A stretch of 64,000 bases of DNA from Siphlonurus alternatus (lineage: Eukaryota; Arthropoda; Insecta; Ephemeroptera; Siphlonuridae): the NCBI GenBank assembly GCA_949825025.1, contig OX463779.1, positions 21,124,816 to 21,188,815 of the forward strand, in the 5' to 3' direction. Below, in pieces: positions 38,601-53,600 of the stretch. Made by a program: the position numbers and the translations under genes. The notes under the pieces are model-generated. The model was not told where the DNA came from and did no database searches. It was given only the letters and a program-made list of their open reading frames with translations. Positions within the stretch are counted from its first letter, which is position 1; each line of letters opens with the position of its first letter.

Positions 38601-41600
38601 ATTTAATAAAAAAATCAACGATCCTCGGTATAAAAAAATTTCTAGGGAACGAAGTGTACGTCGTGCCGGTTACTGACACATCACAGATTATAGGTAACAA
38701 CATCCTTTAAATGAATCCGTAAAAAAATTTGATGAAACCAGGGGATAAAGGAACAATTTTGTCTTGGAGGTGGAAATTTATTAAAAAAATCAACGATCCT
38801 CGGTATAAAAAAATTTCTAGGGAACGAAATAAACGTCGTGCCGGTTACTGACACATCACAGAATATAGGTAACAACATCCTTTAAATGAATCCGTAAAAA
38901 AATTTGATGAAACCAGGGGATAAAGGAACAATTTTGTCTTGGAGGTGGAAATTTATTAAAAAAATCAACGATCCTCGGTATAAAAAAATTTCTAGGGAAC
39001 GAAATAAACGTCGTGCCGGTTACTGACACATCACAGAATATAGGTAACAACATCCTTTAAATGAATCCGTAAAAAAATTTGATGAAACCAGGGGATAAAG
39101 GAACAATTTTGACTTGGAGGTGGAAATTTAATAAAAAAAATCAACGATCCTCGGTATAAAAAAATTTCTAGGGAACGAAGTGTACGTCGTGCCGGTTACT
39201 GACACATCACAGATTATAGGTAACAACATCCTTTAAATGAATCCGTAAAAAAATTTGAATAAACCAGGGGATAAAGGAACAATTTTGTCTTGGAGGTGGA
39301 AATTTATTAAAAAAATCAACGATCCTCGGTATAAAAAAATTTCTAGGGAACGAAATAAACGTCGTGCCAGTTACTGACACATCACAGATTATAGGTAACA
39401 ACATCTTTTAAATGAATCCGTAAAAAAATTTGATGAAACCAGGGGATAAAGGAACAATTTTGACTTGGAGGTGAAAATTTAATAAAAAAATCAACGATCC
39501 TCGGTATAAAAAAATTTCTAGGGAACGAAGTGTACGTCGTGCCGGTTACTGACACATCACAGATTATAGGTAACAACATCTTTTAAATGAATCCGTAAAA
39601 AAATTTGATGAAACCAGGGGATAAAGGAACAATTTTGTCTTGGAGGTGGAAATTTATTAAAAAAATCAACGATCCTCGGTATAAAAAAATTTCTAGGGAA
39701 CGAAATAAACGTCGTGCCGGTTACTGACACATCACAGAATATAGGTAACAACATCCTTTAAATGAATCCGTAAAAAAATTTGATGAAACCAGGGGATAAA
39801 GGAACAATTTTGACTTGGAGGTGGAAATTTAATAAAAAAAATCAACGATCCTCGGTATAAAAAAATTTCTAGGGAACGAAGTGTACGTCGTGCCGGTTAC
39901 TGACACATCACAGATTATAGGTAACAACATCCTTTAAATGAATCCGTAAAAAAATTTGATGAAACCAGGGGATAAAGGAACAATTTTGTCTTGGAGGTGG
40001 AAATTTATTAAAAAAATCAACGATCCTCGGTATAAAAAAATTTCTAGGGAACGAAATAAACGTCGTGCCAGTTACTGACACATCACAGATTATAGGTAAC
40101 AACATCTTTTAAATGAATCCGTAAAAAAATTTGATGAAACCAGGGGATAAAGGAACAATTTTGACTTGGAGGTGGAAATTTAATAAAAAAATCAACGATC
40201 CTCGGTATAAAAAAATTTCTAGGGAACGAAGTGTACGTCGTGCCGGTTACTGACACATCACAGATTATAGGTAACAACATCCTTTAAATGAATCCGTAAA
40301 AAAATTTGATGAAACCAGGGGATAAAGGAACAATTTTGTCTTGGAGGTGGAAATTTATTAAAAAAATCAACGATCCTCGGTATAAAAAAATTTCTAGGGA
40401 ACGAAATAAACGTCGTGCCGGTTACTGACACATCACAGAATATAGGTAACAACATCCTTTAAATGAATCCGTAAAAAAATTTGATGAAACCAGGGGATAA
40501 AGGAACAATTTTGACTTGGAGGTGGAAATTTAATAAAAAAAATCAACGATCCTCGGTATAAAAAAATTTCTAGGGAACGAAGTGTACGTCGTGCCAGTTA
40601 CTGACACATCACAAATTATAGGTAACAACATCCTTTAAATGAATCCGTAAAAAAATTTGATGAAACCAGGGGATAAAGGAACAATTTTGTCTTGGAGGTG
40701 GAAATTTATTAAAAAAATCAACGATCCTCGGTATAAAAAAATTTCTAGGGAACGAAATAAACGTCGTGCCGGTTACTGACAAATCACAGATTATAGGTAA
40801 CAACATCTTTTAAATGAATCCGTAAAAAAATTTGATGAAACCAGGGGATAAAGGAACAATTTTGACTTGGAGGTTGAAATTTAATAAAAAAAATCAACGA
40901 TCCTCGGTATAAAAAAATTTCTAGGGAACGAAGTGTACGTCGTGCCGGTTACTGACACATCACAGATTATAGGTAACAACATCCTTTAAATGAATCCGTA
41001 AAAAAATTTGATGAAACCAGGGGATAAAGGAACAATTTTGTCTTGGAGGTGGAAATTTATTAAAAAAATCAACGATCCTCGGTATAAAATAATTTCTAGG
41101 GAACGAAGTGTACGTCGTGCCGGTTACTAACACATCACAGATTATAGGTAACAACATCCTTTAAATGAATCCGTAAAAAAATTTGATGAAACCAGGGGAT
41201 AAAGGAACAATTTTGTCTTGGAGGTGGAAATTTATTAAAAAAATCAACGATCCTCGGTATAAAAAAATTTCTAGGGAACGAAATAAACGTCGTGCCGGTT
41301 ACTGACACATCACAGATTATAGGTAACAACATCCTTTAAATGAATCCGTAAAAAAAATTGATGAAACCAGGGGATAAAGGAACAATTTTGACTTGGAGGT
41401 GGAAATTTAATAAAAAAAAATCAACGATCCTCGGTATAAAAAAATTTCTAGGGAACGAAGTGTACGTCGTGCCGGTTACTGACACATCACAAATTATAGG
41501 AAACAACAACCTTTAAATGAATCCGTAAAAAAATTTGATGAAACCAGGGGATAAAGGAACAATTTTGTCTTGGAGGTGGAAATTTATTAAAAAAATCAAC

Positions 41601-44600
41601 GATCCTCGGTATAAAAAAATTTCTAGGGAACGAAATAAACGTCGTGCCGGTTACTGACACATCACAGAATATAGGTAACAACATCCTTTAAATGAATCCG
41701 TAAAAAAATTTGATGAAACCAGGGGATAAAGGAACAATTTTGACTTGGAGGTGGAAATTTAATAAAAAAAATCAACGATCCTCGGTATAAAAAAATTTCT
41801 AGGGAACGAAGTGTACGTCGTGCCGGTTACTGACACATCACAGATTATAGGTAACAACATCCTTTAAATGAATCCGTAAAAAAATTTGATGAAACCAGGG
41901 GATAAAGGAACAATTTTGTCTTGGAGGTGGAAATTTATTAAAAAAATCAACGATCCTCGGTATAAAAAAATTTCTAGGGAACGAAATAAACGTCGTGCCA
42001 GTTACTGACACATCACAGATTATAGGTAACAACATCTTTTAAATGAATCCGTAAAAAAATTTGATGAAACCAGGGGATAAAGGAACAATTTTGACTTGGA
42101 GGTGGAAATTTAATAAAAAAATCAACGATCCTCGGTATAAAAAAATTTCTAGGGAACGAAGTGTACGTCGTGCCGGTTACTGACACATCACAGATTATAG
42201 GTAACAACATCCTTTAAATGAATCCGTAAAAAAATTTGATGAAACCAGGGGATAAAGGAACAATTTTGTCTTGGAGGTGGAAATTTATTAAAAAAATCAA
42301 CGATCCTCGGTATAAAAAAATTTCTAGGGAACGAAATAAACGTCGTGCCGGTTACTGACACATCACAGAATATAGGTAACAACATCCTTTAAATGAATCC
42401 GTAAAAAAATTTGATGAAACCAGGGGATAAAGGAACAATTTTGACTTGGAGGTGGAAATTTAATAAAAAAAATCAACGATCCTCGGTATAAAAAAATTTC
42501 TAGGGAACGAAGTGTACGTCGTGCCGGTTACTGACACATCACAGATTATAGGTAACAACATCCTTTAAATGAATACGTAAAAAAATTTGATGAAACCAGG
42601 GGATAAAGGAACAATTTTGTCTTGGAGGTGGAAATTTATTAAAAAAATCAACGATCCTCGGTATAAAAAAATTTCTAGGGAACGAAATAAACGTCGTGCC
42701 AGTTACTGACACATCACAGAATATAGGTAACAACATCTTTTAAATGAATCCGTAAAAAAATTTGATGAAACCAGGGGATAAAGGAACAATTTTGACTTGG
42801 AGGTGGAAATTTAATAAAAAAATCAACGATCCTCGGTATAAAAAAATTTCTAGGGAACGAAGTGTACGTCGTGCCGGTTACTGACACATCACAGATTATA
42901 GGTAACAACATCCTTTAAATGAATCCGTAAAAAAATTTGATGAAACCAGGGGATAAAGGAACAATTTTGTCTTGGAGGTGGAAATTTATTAAAAAAATCA
43001 ACGATCCTCGGTATAAAAAAATTTCTAGGGAACGAAATAAACGTCGTGCCGGTTACTGACACATCACAGAATATAGGTAACAACATCCTTTAAATGAATC
43101 CGTAAAAAAATTTGATGAAACCAGGGGATAAAGGAACAATTTTGTCTTGGAGGTGGAAATTTATTAAAAAAATCAACGATCCTCGGTATAAAAAAATTTC
43201 TAGGGAACGAAATAAACGTCGTGCCGGTTACTGACACATCACAGAATATAGGTAACAACATCCTTTAAATGAATCCGTAAAAAAATTTGATGAAACCAGG
43301 GGATAAAGGAACAATTTTGACTTGGAGGTGGAAATTTAATAAAAAAAATCAACGATCCTCGGTATAAAAAAATTTCTAGGGAACGAAGTGTACGTCGTGC
43401 CAGTTACTGACACATCACAAATTATAGGTAACAACATCCTTTAAATGAATCCGTAAACAAATTTGATGAAACCAGGGGATAAAGGAACAATTTTGTCTTG
43501 GAGGTGGAAATTTATTAAAAAAATCAACGATCCTCGGTATAAAAAAATTTCTAGGGAACGAAATAAACGTCGTGCCGGTTACTGACACATCACAGATTAT
43601 AGGTAACAACATCCTTTAAATGAATCCGTAAAAAAAATTGATGAAACCAGGGGATAAAGGAACAATTTTGACTTGGAGGTGGAAATTTAATAAAAAAAAA
43701 TCAACGATCCTCGGTATAAAAAAATTTCTAGGGAACGAAGTGTACGTCGTGCCGGTTACTGACACATCACAAATTATAGGAAACAACAACCTTTAAATAA
43801 ATCCGTAAAAAAATTTGATGAAACCAGGGGATAAAGGAACAATTTTGTCTTGGAGGTGGAAATTTATTAAAAAAATCAACGATCCTCGGTATAAAAAAAT
43901 TTCTAGGGAACGAAATAAACGTCGTGCCGGTTACTGACACATCACAGAATATAGGTAACAACATCCTTTAAATGAATCCGTAAAAAAATTTGATGAAACC
44001 AGGGGATAAAGGAACAATTTTGACTTGGAGGTGGAAATTTAATAAAAAAAATCAACGATCCTCGGTATAAAAAAATTTCTAGGGAACGAAGTGTACGTCG
44101 TGCCGGTTACTGACACATCACAGATTATAGGTAACAACATCCTTTAAATGAATCCGTAAAAAAATTTGATGAAACCAGGGGATAAAGGAACAATTTTGTC
44201 TTGGAGGTGGAAATTTATTAAAAAAATCAACGATCCTCGGTATAAAAAAATTTCTAGGGAACGAAATAAACGTCGTGCCAGTTACTGACACATCACAGAT
44301 TATAGGTAACAACATCTTTTAAATGAATCCGTAAAAAAATTTGATGAAACCAGGGGATAAAGGAACAATTTTGACTTGGAGGTGAAAATTTAATAAAAAA
44401 ATCAACGATCCTCGGTATAAAAAAATTTCTAGGGAACGAAGTGTACGTCGTGCCGGTTACTGACACATCACAGATTATAGGTAACAACATCCTTTAAATG
44501 AATCCGTAAAAAAATTTGATGAAACCAGGGGATAAAGGAACAATTTTGTCTTGGAGGTGGAAATTTATTAAAAAAATCAACGATCCTCGGTATAAAAAAA

Positions 44601-47600
44601 TTTCTAGGGAACGAAATAAACGTCGTGCCAGTTACTGACACATCACAGATTATAGGTAACAACATCTTTTAAATGAATCCGTAAAAAAATTTGATGAAAC
44701 CAGGGGATAAAGGAACAATTTTGACTTGGAGGTGGAAATTTAATAAAAAAATCAACGATCCTCGGTATAAAAAAATTTCTAGGGAACGAAGTGTACGTCG
44801 TGCCGGTTACTGACACATCACAGATTATAGGTAACAACATCCTTTAAATGAATCCGTAAAAAAATTTGATGAAACCAGGGGATAAAGGAACAATTTTGTC
44901 TTGGAGGTGGAAATTTATTAAAAAAATCAACGATCCTCGGTATAAAAAAATTTCTAGGGAACGAAATAAACGTCGTGCCGGTTACTGACACATCACAGAA
45001 TATAGGTAACAACATCCTTTAAATGAATCCGTAAAAAAATTTGATGAAACCAGGGGATAAAGGAACAATTTTGACTTGGAGGTGGAAATTTAATAAAAAA
45101 AATCAACGATCCTCGGTATAAAAAAATTTCTAGGGAACGAAGTGTACGTCGTGCCAGTTACTGACACATCACAAATTATAGGTAACAACATCCTTTAAAT
45201 GAATCCGTAAAAAAATTTGATGAAACCAGGGGATAAAGGAACAATTTTGTCTTGGAGGTGGAAATTTATTAAAAAAATCAACGATCCTCGGTATAAAAAA
45301 ATTTCTAGGGAACGAAATAAACGTCGTGCCGGTTACTGACAAATCACAGATTATAGGTAACAACATCTTTTAAATGAATCCGTAAAAAAATTTGATGAAA
45401 CCAGGGGATAAAGGAACAATTTTGACTTGGAGTTTGAAATTTAATAAAAAAAATCAACGATCCTCGGTATAAAAAAATTTCTAGGGAACGAAGTGTACGT
45501 CGTGCCGGTTACTGACACATCACAGATTATAGGTAACAACATCCTTTAAATGAATCCGTAAAAAAATTTGATGAAACCAGGGGATAAAGGAACAATTTTG
45601 TCTTGGAGGTGGAAATTTATTAAAAAAATCAACGATCCTCGGTATAAAATAATTTCTAGGGAACGAAGTGTACGTCGTGCCGGTTACTAACACATCACAG
45701 ATTATAGGTAACAACATCCTTTAAATGAATCCGTAAAAAAATTTGATGAAACCAGGGGATAAAGGAACAATTTTGTCTTGGAGGTGGAAATTTATTAAAA
45801 AAATCAACGATCCTCGGTATAAAAAAATTTCTAGGGAACGAAATAAACGTCGTGCCGGTTACTGACACATCACAGATTATAGGTAACAACATCCTTTAAA
45901 TGAATCCGTAAAAAAAATTGATGAAACCAGGGGATAAAGGAACAATTTTGACTTGGAGGTGGAAATTTAATAAAAAAAAATCAACGATCCTCGGTATAAA
46001 AAAATTTCTAGGGAACGAAGTGTACGTCGTGCCGGTTACTGACACATCACAAATTATAGGAAACAACAACCTTTAAATGAATCCGTAAAAAAATTTGATG
46101 AAACCAGGGGATAAAGGAACAATTTTGTCTTGGAGGTGGAAATTTATTAAAAAAATCAACGATCCTCGGTATAAAAAAATTTCTAGGGAACGAAATAAAC
46201 GTCGTGCCGGTTACTGACACATCACAGAATATAGGTAACAACATCCTTTAAATGAATCCGTAAAAAAATTTGATGAAACCAGGGGATAAAGGAACAATTT
46301 TGACTTGGAGGTGGAAATTTAATAAAAAAAATCAACGATCCTCGGTATAAAAAAATTTCTAGGGAACGAAGTGTACGTCGTGCCGGTTACTGACACATCA
46401 CAGATTATAGGTAACAACATCCTTTAAATGAATCCGTAAAAAAATTTGATGAAACCAGGGGATAAAGGAACAATTTTGTCTTGGAGGTGGAAATTTATTA
46501 AAAAAATCAACGATCCTCGGTATAAAAAAATTTCTAGGGAACGAAATAAACGTCGTGCCAGTTACTGACACATCACAGATTATAGGTAACAACATCTTTT
46601 AAATGAATCCGTAAAAAAATTTGATGAAACCAGGGGATAAAGGAACAATTTTGACTTGGAGGTGGAAATTTAATAAAAAAATCAACGATCCTCGGTATAA
46701 AAAAATTTCTAGGGAACGAAGTGTACGTCGTGCCGGTTACTGACACATCACAGATTATAGGTAACAACATCCTTTAAATGAATCCGTAAAAAAATTTGAT
46801 GAAACCAGGGGATAAAGGAACAATTTTGTCTTGGAGGTGGAAATTTATTAAAAAAATCAACGATCCTCGGTATAAAAAAATTTCTAGGGAACGAAATAAA
46901 CGTCGTGCCGGTTACTGACACATCACAGAATATAGGTAACAACATCCTTTAAATGAATCCGTAAAAAAATTTGATGAAACCAGGGGATAAAGGAACAATT
47001 TTGACTTGGAGGTGGAAATTTAATAAAAAAAATCAACGATCCTCGGTATAAAAAAATTTCTAGGGAACGAAGTGTACGTCGTGCCGGTTACTGACACATC
47101 ACAGATTATAGGTAACAACATCCTTTAAATGAATACGTAAAAAAATTTGATGAAACCAGGGGATAAAGGAACAATTTTGTCTTGGAGGTGGAAATTTATT
47201 AAAAAAATCAACGATCCTCGGTATAAAAAAATTTCTAGGGAACGAAATAAACGTCGTGCCAGTTACTGACACATCACAGATTATAGGTAACAACATCTTT
47301 TAAATGAATCCGTAAAAAAATTTGATGAAACCAGGGGATAAAGGAACAATTTTGACTTGGAGGTGGAAATTTAATAAAAAAATCAACGATCCTCGGTATA
47401 AAAAAATTTCTAGGGAACGAAGTGTACGTCGTGCCGGTTACTGACACATCACAGATTATAGGTAACAACATCCTTTAAATGAATCCGTAAAAAAATTTGA
47501 TGAAACCAGGGGATAAAGGAACAATTTTGTCTTGGAGGTGGAAATTTATTAAAAAAATCAACGATCCTCGGTATAAAAAAATTTCTAGGGAACGAAATAA

Positions 47601-50600
47601 ACGTCGTGCCGGTTACTGACACATCACAGAATATAGGTAACAACATCCTTTAAATGAATCCGTAAAAAAATTTGATGAAACCAGGGGATAAAGGAACAAT
47701 TTTGACTTGGAGGTGGAAATTTAATAAAAAAAATCAACGATCCTCGGTATAAAAAAATTTCTAGGGAACGAAGTGTACGTCGTGCCAGTTACTGACACAT
47801 CACAAATTATAGGTAACAACATCCTTTAAATGAATCCGTAAAAAAATTTGATGAAACCAGGGGATAAAGGAACAATTTTGTCTTGGAGGTGGAAATTTAT
47901 TAAAAAAATCAACGATCCTCGGTATAAAAAAATTTCTAGGGAACGAAATAAACGTCGTGCCGGTTACTGACACATCACAGATTATAGGTAACAACATCCT
48001 TTAAATGAATCCGTAAAAAAAATTGATGAAACCAGGGGATAAAGGAACAATTTTGTCTTGGAGGTGGAAATTTATTAAAAAAATCAACGATCCTCGGTAT
48101 AAAAAAATTTCTAGGGAACGAAATAAACGTCGTGCCGGTTACTGACACATCACAGAATATAGGTAACAACATCCTTTAAATGAATCCGTAAAAAAATTTG
48201 ATGAAACCAGGGGATAAAGGAACAATTTTGACTTGGAGGTGGAAATTTAATAAAAAAAATCAACGATCCTCGGTATAAAAAAATTTCTAGGGAACGAAGT
48301 GTACGTCGTGCCGGTTACTGACACATCACAGATTATAGGTAACAACATCCTTTAAATGAATACGTAAAAAAATTTGATGAAACCAGGGGATAAAGGAACA
48401 ATTTTGTCTTGGAGGTGGAAATTTATTAAAAAAATCAACGATCCTCGGTATAAAAAAATTTCTAGGGAACGAAATAAACGTCGTGCCAGTTACTGACACA
48501 TCACAGATTATAGGTAACAACATCTTTTAAATGAATCCGTAAAAAAATTTGATGAAACCAGGGGATAAAGGAACAATTTTGACTTGGAGGTGGAAATTTA
48601 ATAAAAAAATCAACGATCCTCGGTATAAAAAAATTTCTAGGGAACGAAGTGTACGTCGTGCCGGTTACTGACACATCACAGATTATAGGTAACAACATCC
48701 TTTAAATGAATCCGTAAAAAAATTTGATGAAACCAGGGGATAAAGGAACAATTTTGTCTTGGAGGTGGAAATTTATTAAAAAAATCAACGATCCTCGGTA
48801 TAAAAAAATTTCTAGGGAACGAAATAAACGTCGTGCCGGTTACTGACACATCACAGAATATAGGTAACAACATCCTTTAAATGAATCCGTAAAAAAATTT
48901 GATGAAACCAGGGGATAAAGGAACAATTTTGACTTGGAGGTGGAAATTTAATAAAAAAAATCAACGATCCTCGGTATAAAAAAATTTCTAGGGAACGAAG
49001 TGTACGTCGTGCCAGTTACTGACACATCACAAATTATAGGTAACAACATCCTTTAAATGAATCCGTAAAAAAATTTGATGAAACCAGGGGATAAAGGAAC
49101 AATTTTGTCTTGGAGGTGGAAATTTATTAAAAAAATCAACGATCCTCGGTATAAAAAAATTTCTAGGGAACGAAATAAACGTCGTGCCAGTTACTGACAC
49201 ATCACAGATTATAGGTAACAACATCTTTTAAATGAATCCGTAAAAAAATTTGATGAAACCAGGGGATAAAGGAACAATTTTGACTTGGAGGTGGAAATTT
49301 AATAAAAAAATCAACGATCCTCGGTATAAAAAAATTTCTAGGGAACGAAGTGTACGTCGTGCCGGTTACTGACACATCACAGATTATAGGTAACAACATC
49401 CTTTAAATGAATCCGTAAAAAAATTTGATGAAACCAGGGGATAAAGGAACAATTTTGTCTTGGAGGTGGAAATTTATTAAAAAAATCAACGATCCTCGGT
49501 ATAAAAAAATTTCTAGGGAACGAAATAAACGTCGTGCCGGTTACTGACACATCACAGAATATAGGTAACAACATCCTTTAAATGAATCCGTAAAAAAATT
49601 TGATGAAACCAGGGGATAAAGGAACAATTTTGACTTGGAGGTGGAAATTTAATAAAAAAAATCAACGATCCTCGGTATAAAAAAATTTCTAGGGAACGAA
49701 GTGTACGTCGTGCCAGTTACTGACACATCACAAATTATAGGTAACAACATCCTTTAAATGAATCCGTAAAAAAATTTGATGAAACCAGGGGATAAAGGAA
49801 CAATTTTGTCTTGGAGGTGGAAATTTATTAAAAAAATCAACGATCCTCGGTATAAAAAAATTTCTAGGGAACGAAATAAACGTCGTGCCGGTTACTGACA
49901 CATCACAGATTATAGGTAACAACATCCTTTAAATGAATCCGTAAAAAAAATTGATGAAACCAGGGGATAAAGGAACAATTTTGACTTGGAGGTGGAAATT
50001 TAATAAAAAAAAATCAACGATCCTCGGTATAAAAAAATTTCTAGGGAACGAAGTGTACGTCGTGCCGGTTACTGACACATCACAAATTATAGGAAACAAC
50101 AACCTTTAAATGAATCCGTAAAAAAATTTGATGAAACCAGGGGATAAAGGAACAATTTTGTCTTGGAGGTGGAAATTTATTAAAAAAATCAACGATCCTC
50201 GGTATAAAAAAATTTCTAGGGAACGAAATAAACGTCGTGCCGGTTACTGACACATCACAGAATATAGGTAACAACATCCTTTAAATGAATCCGTAAAAAA
50301 ATTTGATGAAACCAGGGGATAAAGGAACAATTTTGACTTGGAGGTGGAAATTTAATAAAAAAAATCAACGATCCTCGGTATAAAAAAATTTCTAGGGAAC
50401 GAAGTGTACGTCGTGCCGGTTACTGACACATCACAGATTATAGGTAACAACATCCTTTAAATGAATCCGTAAAAAAATTTGATGAAACCAGGGGATAAAG
50501 GAACAATTTTGTCTTGGAGGTGGAAATTTATTAAAAAAATCAACGATCCTCGGTATAAAAAAATTTCTAGGGAACGAAATAAACGTCGTGCCAGTTACTG

Positions 50601-53600
50601 ACACATCACAGATTATAGGTAACAACATCTTTTAAATGAATCCGTAAAAAAATTTGATGAAACCAGGGGATAAAGGAACAATTTTGACTTGGAGGTGAAA
50701 ATTTAATAAAAAAATCAACGATCCTCGGTATAAAAAAATTTCTAGGGAACGAAGTGTACGTCGTGCCGGTTACTGACACATCACAGATTATAGGTAACAA
50801 CATCTTTTAAATGAATCCGTAAAAAAATTTGATGAAACCAGGGGATAAAGGAACAATTTTGTCTTGGAGGTGGAAATTTATTAAAAAAATCAACGATCCT
50901 CGGTATAAAAAAATTTCTAGGGAACGAAATAAACGTCGTGCCGGTTACTGACACATCACAGAATATAGGTAACAACATCCTTTAAATGAATCCGTAAAAA
51001 AATTTGATGAAACCAGGGGATAAAGGAACAATTTTGACTTGGAGGTGGAAATTTAATAAAAAAAATCAACGATCCTCGGTATAAAAAAATTTCTAGGGAA
51101 CGAAGTGTACGTCGTGCCGGTTACTGACACATCACAGATTATAGGTAACAACATCCTTTAAATGAATCCGTAAAAAAATTTGATGAAACCAGGGGATAAA
51201 GGAACAATTTTGTCTTGGAGGTGGAAATTTATTAAAAAAATCAACGATCCTCGGTATAAAAAAATTTCTAGGGAACGAAATAAACGTCGTGCCAGTTACT
51301 GACACATCACAGATTATAGGTAACAACATCTTTTAAATGAATCCGTAAAAAAATTTGATGAAACCAGGGGATAAAGGAACAATTTTGACTTGGAGGTGGA
51401 AATTTAATAAAAAAATCAACGATCCTCGGTATAAAAAAATTTCTAGGGAACGAAGTGTACGTCGTGCCGGTTACTGACACATCACAGATTATAGGTAACA
51501 ACATCCTTTAAATGAATCCGTAAAAAAATTTGATGAAACCAGGGGATAAAGGAACAATTTTGTCTTGGAGGTGGAAATTTATTAAAAAAATCAACGATCC
51601 TCGGTATAAAAAAATTTCTAGGGAACGAAATAAACGTCGTGCCGGTTACTGACACATCACAGAATATAGGTAACAACATCCTTTAAATGAATCCGTAAAA
51701 AAATTTGATGAAACCAGGGGATAAAGGAACAATTTTGACTTGGAGGTGGAAATTTAATAAAAAAAATCAACGATCCTCGGTATAAAAAAATTTCTAGGGA
51801 ACGAAGTGTACGTCGTGCCAGTTACTGACACATCACAAATTATAGGTAACAACATCCTTTAAATGAATCCGTAAAAAAATTTGATGAAACCAGGGGATAA
51901 AGGAACAATTTTGTCTTGGAGGTGGAAATTTATTAAAAAAATCAACGATCCTCGGTATAAAAAAATTTCTAGGGAACGAAATAAACGTCGTGCCGGTTAC
52001 TGACAAATCACAGATTATAGGTAACAACATCTTTTAAATGAATCCGTAAAAAAATTTGATGAAACCAGGGGATAAAGGAACAATTTTGACTTGGAGTTTG
52101 AAATTTAATAAAAAAAATCAACGATCCTCGGTATAAAAAAATTTCTAGGGAACGAAGTGTACGTCGTGCCGGTTACTGACACATCACAGATTATAGGTAA
52201 CAACATCCTTTAAATGAATCCGTAAAAAAATTTGATGAAACCAGGGGATAAAGGAACAATTTTGTCTTGGAGGTGGAAATTTATTAAAAAAATCAACGAT
52301 CCTCGGTATAAAATAATTTCTAGGGAACGAAGTGTACGTCGTGCCGGTTACTAACACATCACAGATTATAGGTAACAACATCCTTTAAATGAATCCGTAA
52401 AAAAATTTGATGAAACCAGGGGATAAAGGAACAATTTTGTCTTGGAGGTGGAAATTTATTAAAAAAATCAACGATCCTCGGTATAAAAAAATTTCTAGGG
52501 AACGAAATAAACGTCGTGCCGGTTACTGACACATCACAGATTATAGGTAACAACATCCTTTAAATGAATCCGTAAAAAAAATTGATGAAACCAGGGGATA
52601 AAGGAACAATTTTGACTTGGAGGTGGAAATTTAATAAAAAAAAATCAACGATCCTCGGTATAAAAAAATTTCTAGGGAACGAAGTGTACGTCGTGCCGGT
52701 TACTGACACATCACAAATTATAGGAAACAACAACCTTTAAATGAATCCGTAAAAAAATTTGATGAAACCAGGGGATAAAGGAACAATTTTGTCTTGGAGG
52801 TGGAAATTTATTAAAAAAATCAACGATCCTCGGTATAAAAAAATTTCTAGGGAACGAAATAAACGTCGTGCCGGTTACTGACACATCACAGAATATAGGT
52901 AACAACATCCTTTAAATGAATCCGTAAAAAAATTTGATGAAACCAGGGGATAAAGGAACAATTTTGACTTGGAGGTGGAAATTTAATAAAAAAAATCAAC
53001 GATCCTCGGTATAAAAAAATTTCTAGGGAACGAAGTGTACGTCGTGCCGGTTACTGACACATCACAGATTATAGGTAACAACATCCTTTAAATGAATCCG
53101 TAAAAAAATTTGATGAAACCAGGGGATAAAGGAACAATTTTGTCTTGGAGGTGGAAATTTATTAAAAAAATCAACGATCCTCGGTATAAAAAAATTTCTA
53201 GGGAACGAAATAAACGTCGTGCCAGTTACTGACACATCACAGATTATAGGTAACAACATCTTTTAAATGAATCCGTAAAAAAATTTGATGAAACCAGGGG
53301 ATAAAGGAACAATTTTGACTTGGAGGTGGAAATTTAATAAAAAAATCAACGATCCTCGGTATAAAAAAATTTCTAGGGAACGAAGTGTACGTCGTGCCGG
53401 TTACTGACACATCACAGATTATAGGTAACAACATCCTTTAAATGAATCCGTAAAAAAATTTGATGAAACCAGGGGATAAAGGAACAATTTTGTCTTGGAG
53501 GTGGAAATTTATTAAAAAAATCAACGATCCTCGGTATAAAAAAATTTCTAGGGAACGAAATAAACGTCGTGCCGGTTACTGACACATCACAGAATATAGG

